Assembly (NCBI GenBank): GCA_002690445.1
Contig: NZER01000382.1
Coordinates: 1 to 12,207, forward strand
Source of the DNA: Candidatus Pacearchaeota archaeon
GTDB taxonomy: Archaea; Nanoarchaeota; Nanoarchaeia; Pacearchaeales; GW2011-AR1
Direction of reading: 5' to 3'
Length of the DNA: 12,207 bases
The translations under genes and the position numbers were made by a program. Shown here in pieces: positions 8,113 to 12,207 of this stretch. The notes under the pieces were generated by a model. It was given only the letters and a program-made list of their open reading frames with translations, did not search any database and was not told the DNA's origin. Each line of letters opens with the position of its first letter. Positions within the stretch are counted from its first letter, which is position 1.

Positions 8113-8676
8113 GTGGTTCTTGGAATAGACATATCAACCAGCTTAACTGGTTTTGCAATTATGGGTGATGGGCAGTTACTGCACCATAGCGCCGTGGATT
8201 TGCGAAAGCAGAAGGGCCCCTTTAAAAAAGCAATTGCATTAAGAGAACATCTTGAAGATTTTTTCGAAGCGTACCAATGTAATAATGACGGAGGATGGGG
8301 AGCATCAAAGTACCCCATCGAACATATTTATATCGAGCAGCCCTTACACATGTTTATGAGGGGAAAATCGTCAGCAAAAACCTTATCGACATTGATGACA
8401 TTTAATGGTATCGTATCGTGGATTATTTACGAACTGTTCGAAATTGAGCCTCAGTACATCGCCGCCACCTCTGCACGTAAACAGTGTGGTATTAAGGTGA
8501 AACGCGGCGAGAAGGCCAAGGAGATAGTCTTAAAGCACCTTCTTGACAACGAGCCGGCATTTCATATAGACTACACCAAATACGGAAACCCTGTGGCCGG
8601 TTCTTATGATAAAGCAGATGCGATTGTGGTGGCTAAAGCAGGCTTTTTGATTGAGCAGGAAGAAGAGGATGAATGA
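8113..8676 (+). CDS. RuvC-like Holliday-junction resolvase
   Basis: This 187-residue protein has the RNase H-fold layout of RuvC-type resolvases, which cut four-way DNA junctions with metal ions. It opens with VLGIDISTSLTGFAI, giving the first catalytic acid D6. A second acid lies in YIEQP (E75), and the C-terminal pair sits in YDKADAIVVAKAG (D166 and D169). This acidic set and spacing match RuvC, and the length is near the usual 170-190. The GTG start is favoured because AAGG at 8103-8106 lies six bases upstream, overlapping the previous TAA, and because the catalytic strand must begin here. In a phage it would resolve recombination or replication branches before packaging. It sits just after the structural block and upstream of the primase and Mre11-type genes, fitting a recombination role. 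The C-terminal tail is acidic. Confidence 0.88.
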   Translation: MVLGIDISTSLTGFAIMGDGQLLHHSAVDLRKQKGPFKKAIALREHLEDFFEAYQCNNDGGWGASKYPIEHIYIEQPLHMFMRGKSSAKTLSTLMTFNGIVSWIIYELFEIEPQYIAATSARKQCGIKVKRGEKAKEIVLKHLLDNEPAFHIDYTKYGNPVAGSYDKADAIVVAKAGFLIEQEEEDE

Positions 8677-8691
8677 TGATCTATATAAAGT

Positions 8692-8952
8692 ATGGATTCC
8701 GACGAACACTCAGACGATTATAATTTTGAAATCGGTGATATTGTGCGAGAATCGGTTCTCATAATTCCACCGGACAGAGAACCATGGACGGGCATTGTGG
8801 TATATATTGATAAAGATTTTTATGAACTTCATTCTTTTTTAGGGCAAACAGAAAGCCTCATTGCCGTACACTGGTTTAAGGCAGGCTATGTAGAAACACT
8901 TCCGGCCTCTGTTCTAAGAATGATTCAAAAAGCAAAAGAAAAAGATAAATAA
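8692..8952 (+). CDS. Small conserved-looking phage protein, SH3-like beta fold possible
   Basis: This 86-residue protein is unrecognised. After an acidic start (MDSDEHSDD), it has alternating hydrophobic residues typical of a small beta barrel: FEIGDIVRE, then WTGIVVYI, YELHSF and IAVHWF. It ends with ETLPASVLRMI and a Lys-rich tail. A leading G-D-[IV]-V followed by G-I-V-V is common in SH3/KOW-like small domains, so such a fold is a guess. The ATG is the first in frame after an in-frame TAA at 8686, so no longer start exists. Its ribosome site is weak (AAAG close to the ATG), suggesting coupling to the resolvase gene 15 bases upstream. The next promoter begins right after its stop codon. Confidence 0.75.
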   Translation: MDSDEHSDDYNFEIGDIVRESVLIIPPDREPWTGIVVYIDKDFYELHSFLGQTESLIAVHWFKAGYVETLPASVLRMIQKAKEKDK

Positions 8953-8954
8953 AC

Positions 8955-8984
8955 TTGACATATGACTCTAAAACGTGTTATATT
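8955..8984 (+). promoter_or_regulatory. Sigma70-type promoter with extended -10 (drives FKBP-SAP gene)
   Basis: A perfect TTGACA (8955-8960) is followed by an 18-base spacer and TATATT (8979-8984). TG lies one base upstream of the -10 (8976-8977), forming an extended -10 element TGTTATATT. Transcription would start near 8991, giving a leader of about 30 bases that keeps AGGAG (9011-9015) five bases before the ATG. The placement in a true intergenic gap and the near-consensus match make this one of the two best promoters in the window. It points to use of host-type RNA polymerase. Confidence 0.85.
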
Positions 8985-9020
8985 AATTGAGATAATTTTC
9001 ATTAAACAACAGGAGATATA

Positions 9021-9575
9021 ATGAAAGTACAAACCGGACACAACGTAAAGGTCCACTATAAAGGTACCCTCTCTGATGGTACCGAATTTGATAACTCGCA
9101 TCGACGCGGCGAAGCCATTGGCTTTGAAGTTGGTTCGGGACGTATGCTGGCAGGATTTAATGATGCCGTCGTGGGAATGAGCGAGGGACAAAAGAAGTCC
9201 GTTACTCTTTCTCCGGAAGAAGCTTATGGCCAACACAACCCCCGAGCCATCAAGGCAATTCCTCGCGATGCATTTGCCGAAGACTTCAATTTTGAAGTTG
9301 GAGGTCTTATTCAGGGAAATGGCCCAAGAGGACCCTTCTTGGCAAAAATTCAGGCTCTCGAAGAATCACAAATCATTTTGGATATGAATCATCCACTAGC
9401 TGGTGAAGAGCTTAACTTTGAAATTGAGCTTGTATCTATTGAGGATGTAGTACCCTATAATGACTGGACACCTACGATGAAAAAGGCCGAGCTATTAGAG
9501 GTTGCGCGCTCTCGTGGTCTGAGAGTTACCACAAAGTCAACCAAGGCACAAATCATTGAGGCTCTTGGAGCCTAA
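9021..9575 (+). CDS. SlyD-like FKBP prolyl isomerase with C-terminal SAP/HeH-like motif
   Basis: This 184-residue protein is an FKBP-type peptidyl-prolyl cis-trans isomerase of the SlyD class, which speeds proline isomerisation and acts as a folding chaperone. The FKBP signature is clear: VHYKGTLSDGTEFDNS (residues 11-26), then MLAGFNDAVVGM (42-53) and LSPEEAYG (63-70). An insert-in-flap domain follows (about 70-122), and the SlyD-type closing motif NHPLAGEELNFEIELVSI spans 123-140. Instead of the His-rich metal-binding tail of E. coli SlyD, residues about 150-183 form a helix-loop-helix (MKKAELLEVARSRGL, then KAQIIEAL) matching SAP, HeH or Rho-N style nucleic-acid-binding motifs. The gene has its own strong promoter and a good AGGAG site. 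No signal peptide is present, so it is cytoplasmic. Whether it folds phage virion proteins or a replication partner is unknown. Confidence 0.92.
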   Translation: MKVQTGHNVKVHYKGTLSDGTEFDNSHRRGEAIGFEVGSGRMLAGFNDAVVGMSEGQKKSVTLSPEEAYGQHNPRAIKAIPRDAFAEDFNFEVGGLIQGNGPRGPFLAKIQALEESQIILDMNHPLAGEELNFEIELVSIEDVVPYNDWTPTMKKAELLEVARSRGLRVTTKSTKAQIIEALGA

Positions 9576-9602
9576 CTAATCCTGTAGTGTTCTTGAGGGC
9601 TC

Positions 9603-10544
9603 ATGAACAAAAAAGAAGCGCTAAAGATTCTACATGAAGTTATTGGAGACCACCGCCAAACCAGCAAGAACGAGCATTATTTCAAATGCCCTGCGTGCGA
9701 TCACTACAAGTATAAGCTCGCTATTAATTTGGACAAAAATGCTTTTCATTGTTGGGTTTGTGATTATCGCGGTCGTAATATTAGGCGTCTTGTTAGACGT
9801 CATGGTTCGTATATCCAACTACAGAAATGGGACGCAATATCGGACAGGACAGATCTTGAAAGATTTGCTGACCTATTTGTGGAACGACGCGAGGGCCAGG
9901 ACAAGACAAAAGTGGAACTCCCAGAGGAGTTCATAAGTCTTTGTTCTGATAGTATTCCAGCCACGGGCATCTACGCTCTCCGATATTTACAGAAGAGGGG
10001 TGTAAGCAAAGCAGATATTCTCAAATGGAAAATGGGTTATTGCTTCAGTGGAGAATATCGCAATAGAATCATTGTGCCATCATTTGACGATGATGGTGAC
10101 GTGAGCTATTTCATAGCGCGCTCACATACTGGAGACTCATACAAGTATAAAAACCCACGGGCCTCCAAAGATATAGTGTTCAATGAATTGTTTGTGAATT
10201 GGAATGATGATCTGATTTTGACGGAGGGCGTCTTTGATGCGGTGGTTGCTGGCAATGCTGTACCCATTCTAGGATCGACCCTCCGATCAAATGCAGAATT
10301 GATCCGCAAAATTGTGACCAATGATACGCCAGTTTATATGGCGCTTGATCCAGATGCGAGAAAGAAAGAGAATAGGATCATCAAGATGCTGTTGGAATAT
10401 GATATCGAATTATATAAGATAGATGTGGCTGGATACGAAGATGTGGGGTCGATGCCGCAGGAAGTATTCCAGGATAGAAAGAATAACGCATCCTTTATCG
10501 ATAGGGACAACTATTTACTGTTGAATTTGCTCTCGGCAGTATGA
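9603..10544 (+). CDS. DNA primase, zinc ribbon plus Toprim (T4 gp61/DnaG-like)
   Basis: This 313-residue primase would make RNA primers for lagging-strand DNA synthesis. An N-terminal zinc ribbon has C29-x2-C32 and C50-x2-C53 (FKCPAC and FHCWVC). A DnaG-like core segment (about residues 149-174) reads YRNRIIVPSFDDDGD, then YFIARS. The Toprim fold follows, with its catalytic glutamate in LTEGVFDA (E208) and the DxD motif in ALDPDARKK (D249, D251). Length and domain order fit T4 gp61-type primases (about 340 residues) and exclude a helicase fusion, since the protein ends soon after Toprim. The ATG has GAGGG at 9595-9599 with a short spacer. It lies 27 bases after the FKBP gene with no promoter or terminator between, so the two are probably cotranscribed. 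A separate replicative helicase would be expected elsewhere. Confidence 0.92.
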   Translation: MNKKEALKILHEVIGDHRQTSKNEHYFKCPACDHYKYKLAINLDKNAFHCWVCDYRGRNIRRLVRRHGSYIQLQKWDAISDRTDLERFADLFVERREGQDKTKVELPEEFISLCSDSIPATGIYALRYLQKRGVSKADILKWKMGYCFSGEYRNRIIVPSFDDDGDVSYFIARSHTGDSYKYKNPRASKDIVFNELFVNWNDDLILTEGVFDAVVAGNAVPILGSTLRSNAELIRKIVTNDTPVYMALDPDARKKENRIIKMLLEYDIELYKIDVAGYEDVGSMPQEVFQDRKNNASFIDRDNYLLLNLLSAV

Positions 10545-10554
10545 GGAGAATACT

Positions 10555-10821
10555 ATGAAATTCCAACAAAACAAGAAATTTATTGATCCAAGATATTTCA
10601 TGGATGAGAAGATGGAAGCCATCGACGAAGAAATAGAAGCACCTCTTGCTGAGGAGGAAGAAGAGGAGTGGATCGACGACGCCGAAGAAGATATTAAAAA
10701 GCGCGGCACTAAAGGTGTTTGCACTGGAGACAAGTTTGGAGGGCCTACGTGCCGCCCGGGAACCAAGAGATACAATCTTGCCAAAACGTTTCGGAAGATG
10801 GCCAAAGATCGAAAGAAATGA
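10555..10821 (+). CDS. Small charge-segregated protein with two cysteines
   Basis: This 88-residue protein is unrecognised. Its first half is strongly acidic (residues 17-47, including a run of six glutamates). Its second half is basic and contains GVCTGDKFGGPTCRPG with C56 and C66, followed by YNLAKTFRKMAKDRKK. Two cysteines alone would not make a full zinc site, so a disulphide, a dimeric metal site or simple chance are all possible. AGGAG at 10544-10548 overlaps the primase stop and lies six bases before the ATG, so the start is well supported. Its own TGA overlaps the ATG of the next gene (ATGA), so the two are coupled. The charge pattern could suit binding to DNA or to a basic partner, but this is conjecture. 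Confidence 0.8.
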   Translation: MKFQQNKKFIDPRYFMDEKMEAIDEEIEAPLAEEEEEEWIDDAEEDIKKRGTKGVCTGDKFGGPTCRPGTKRYNLAKTFRKMAKDRKK

Positions 10822-11678
10822 ACATCTCCGAATCCAGACTTCGACAGATTATTTTGGAAGAAGTGCAAATGCACCTCTTGGAACATTATATTGAGGAAGC
10901 GCTTAAAGACCTTGATGTTGATGAAGATGATCCAGACTACGAAAAATATAAGAAAATGAGTCGCCGGGCTCTTTTTAAAAAATTAGGAACATGGGGCGCC
11001 GGCGCGGCGGCCATGGCTGCCCTTGGTGGTGGTATTAGGGCCGGAGAAAAAGATATAGAACACGGGATTGCCAGCAGAAGAGCCACTCACGAGAAAGAAC
11101 GAGCAGACTATAAAGCAAGCGATCAATATATTGTAGATGAATTGGATGGGGTTCTTTCTCGGCCTTCCAACTTTAGTTGGGTATGGGGAGAAGAACGCGG
11201 CGCAATGCAGACCGAACCAGGAAGCACCAGTGTTTCGTTGCCGCAAGATTTTCCAATTTTATTAGATAAAGACCATGGCACAATTGGGGTCTTGTCTCCA
11301 GAATATGGAGTATACAGAGCAGTACAAGAAGACTTTAATGATCAAGTGGACAAGGAAACTAAGATCCCGAGACTAGAAGAAACAGATACTATATCTGGAG
11401 AAGGATCTGCCGAAAAGTGGAAACAAGAATTTCCAGACACATATGGACTTCCAAGAACCCCAGACTATGTTGGTGCTGGTAATAAGGGCGTATTTCAAAA
11501 AGCCATTAATGCTGGATTCAAATCAGACGTAGGTATCAGCAGACAATATAAAGCAATGATTTATTTACCGCTTAACGAAATACCGCCAACTATGGTTATG
11601 CCAAATTCTCATATGACTCCATCTGAATTTTATGTACATTTATGGGATAAATACGCCCTAAATCGCCTTAAGAGATAA
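10818..11678 (+). CDS. Unknown protein with N-terminal helix and internal Tat-like/hydrophobic segment
   Basis: The product is 286 residues, starting at the ATG that overlaps the previous stop (ATGA). A TTG at 10719 would extend the frame but runs through the preceding gene and is rejected. Residues 1-30 (MNISESRLRQIILEEV and on) form a likely amphipathic helix, followed by an acidic linker. At 48-54 the sequence SRRALFK closely resembles the twin-arginine consensus S-R-R-x-F-L-K. It is followed by a Gly/Ala-rich hydrophobic stretch (about 56-73). The remaining 210 residues are soluble, rich in Asp, Glu and Tyr, and have no motif I know. An internal ATG at 10956 would place the twin-arginine motif at the very N-terminus, but no ribosome site precedes it. 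The function is unknown. Membrane association is likely but not shown. Confidence 0.82.
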   Translation: MNISESRLRQIILEEVQMHLLEHYIEEALKDLDVDEDDPDYEKYKKMSRRALFKKLGTWGAGAAAMAALGGGIRAGEKDIEHGIASRRATHEKERADYKASDQYIVDELDGVLSRPSNFSWVWGEERGAMQTEPGSTSVSLPQDFPILLDKDHGTIGVLSPEYGVYRAVQEDFNDQVDKETKIPRLEETDTISGEGSAEKWKQEFPDTYGLPRTPDYVGAGNKGVFQKAINAGFKSDVGISRQYKAMIYLPLNEIPPTMVMPNSHMTPSEFYVHLWDKYALNRLKR

Positions 11679-11681
11679 CGC

Positions 11682-11710
11682 TTGACACTGCTTGCGGCCT
11701 ATGTTATGAT
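11682..11710 (+). promoter_or_regulatory. Sigma70-type promoter with extended -10 (drives small ORF and nuclease)
   Basis: A perfect TTGACA (11682-11687), a 17-base spacer and TATGAT (11705-11710) with TG one base upstream (11702-11703) form a near-ideal extended -10 promoter. It begins only a few bases after the preceding stop. The start site near 11717 would leave a leader of about 9 bases with GGAGG at 11717-11721 right at the 5' end, so the first gene has a very short leader. The design mirrors the promoter at 8955. Confidence 0.82.
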
Positions 11711-11725
11711 ATAGTTGGAGGTAAA

Positions 11726-11839
11726 ATGAATTTTGCTTTAGACACCTTTGTCAAAGTCGCCATTTTTGAAGTGAGTTATTGTGCCGGATTAATTGCCGGC
11801 ACTATAGTTCGAGGCTGGCTTGCAACAGGTGTATATTAA
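11726..11839 (+). CDS. 37-residue hydrophobic small protein
   Basis: The ATG has an excellent GGAGG (11717-11721) four bases upstream and a strong promoter just before it, so this short frame is likely a real gene. The peptide starts MNFALDTFVKVAIFEV and continues with YCAGLIAGTIVRGWLATGVY, then TAA. From about residue 9 it is largely hydrophobic with small residues (Gly, Ala), one Glu and one Arg, so a single membrane helix is likely, though a charged residue near its middle is unusual. It is too short to assign to a family. The downstream nuclease gene begins 23 bases later with its own ribosome site. Alternatively, this could act as a short leader frame that sets translation of the nuclease. 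Confidence 0.7.
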   Translation: MNFALDTFVKVAIFEVSYCAGLIAGTIVRGWLATGVY

Positions 11840-11862
11840 ATTTATTTATCTAGGGAGGATGT

Positions 11863-12207
11863 GTGAAGTTTGCTCATATTAGCGACACTCACATTAAAAA
11901 TTTAAAATATCATTATGAATATCGAATAATCTTTGATCAGTTATACGAAAAACTACGAGAAGAAAAAGTCGATTATATCGTTCATTGCGGAGACGTTGCG
12001 CACACCAAGACGCAAATCTCACCAGAGTATGTCGATATGTGTTCACAGTTCTTTGAAAACCTAGCCAATATTGCGCCAACGTATTCAATTCTAGGAAATC
12101 ATGATGGTAATTTAAAAAATAGCAGTCGTCAAGATGCCTTGACACCAATCTTTAATGCATTGGCTCATCCGAATCTTCATCTTTTGAAAAAATCGGGAGA
12201 GACAAAT
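11863..12207 (+). CDS. Metallophosphoesterase nuclease, Mre11/SbcD/T4 gp47-like (3'-truncated)
   Basis: The frame runs off the right edge, leaving 115 residues. All early motifs of the calcineurin-like phosphoesterase family are present: D8-x-H10 in HISDTH, G43-D44-x2-H47 in HCGDVAH, and G78-N79-H80-D81 in ILGNHD. This arrangement at the very N-terminus fits SbcD/Mre11 and T4 gp47, the Mn-dependent nuclease that partners with an SMC-like ATPase (SbcC/gp46) in recombination and end processing. The GTG start is chosen because GGAGG at 11854-11858 lies four bases upstream and because the first strand leads directly to the DxH motif. The overlapping GTG at 11861 meets an immediate stop. The partner ATPase gene, if present, is expected downstream of this window. 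A generic phosphatase of the same fold cannot be excluded from the N-terminus alone. Confidence 0.88.
   Translation, partial: MKFAHISDTHIKNLKYHYEYRIIFDQLYEKLREEKVDYIVHCGDVAHTKTQISPEYVDMCSQFFENLANIAPTYSILGNHDGNLKNSSRQDALTPIFNALAHPNLHLLKKSGETN

Noticed and set aside
9634..9936. 100-residue + strand frame within the primase gene with a membrane-like segment
   Set aside because: The hydrophobic stretch is a frame-shifted reading of the zinc-ribbon region. No Shine-Dalgarno precedes its ATG, and the primase frame has all expected motifs. An overprinted gene is possible but unsupported.
10719..10817. TTG-started extension of the 286-residue protein
   Set aside because: It would overlap almost all of the C-terminal half of the 88-residue gene. 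The ATGA overlap at 10818 with a sensible N-terminus is the better start.
10515..10886. 123-residue minus-strand open frame spanning three + strand genes
   Set aside because: It is antisense to the primase end, the 88-residue gene and the next start. The poly-Ser run is the reverse of the poly-Glu codons. It has no start signals.
12139..12144. TTGACA inside the nuclease gene as a promoter
   Set aside because: No acceptable -10 lies 16 to 18 bases downstream, and it is within coding sequence.

Overview
The window is a 12.2 kb stretch of a tailed bacteriophage (Caudoviricetes) genome. Every credible gene lies on the + strand, and the genes are packed with gaps of 2 to 77 bases or a 4-base overlap. 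The DNA leans AT-rich by eye. The mix of virion-protein genes with a RuvC-like resolvase, a T4-type (gp61/DnaG-like) primase and a gp47/SbcD/Mre11-type nuclease suggests a fairly large lytic phage that carries its own replication and recombination genes. Several unnamed proteins have a style I associate with uncultured marine phages, but that is recollection and not something tested here. There is no integrase, tRNA, IS element or CRISPR array.

Region 1 (1-8104) is a virion-protein block. It holds the 3' end of a Thr-tailed protein, a 993-residue structural protein with two fibronectin-III-like stretches, and then two tandem paralogous pairs in AABB order. Pair A (3548 and 4723) shares an N-terminal domain with an identical KFALGDDEIDY block. 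Pair B (5754 and 6803) shares a central region and a C-terminal domain. These are probably tail, baseplate or fibre components, but no specific role can be assigned.

Region 2 (8113-8952) has a GTG-started RuvC-like Holliday-junction resolvase and a small beta-rich protein of unknown function.

Region 3 (8955-11678) starts at a strong sigma70-type promoter (TTGACA, then an extended -10). It reads into a SlyD-like FKBP prolyl isomerase with an unusual C-terminal SAP/HeH-like nucleic-acid-binding motif. Next come a zinc-ribbon plus Toprim DNA primase, a charge-segregated 88-residue protein with two cysteines, and a 286-residue protein with an internal twin-arginine-like motif.

Region 4 (11682-12207) starts at a second promoter of nearly the same design. 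It reads into a 37-residue hydrophobic peptide and the 5' end of a metallophosphoesterase (Mre11/SbcD/gp47 type) cut off by the window edge.

A plausible logic is that host RNA polymerase uses the two sigma70 promoters to express nucleic-acid-metabolism genes. The virion block has no equally good promoter and is probably transcribed late from elsewhere. The least ordinary features are the FKBP-SAP fusion, the Tat-like segment inside a phage protein, the double paralog pairs, and a strong preference for GCC-GGC at Ala-Gly dipeptides. No stretch longer than about 80 bases lacks a gene.
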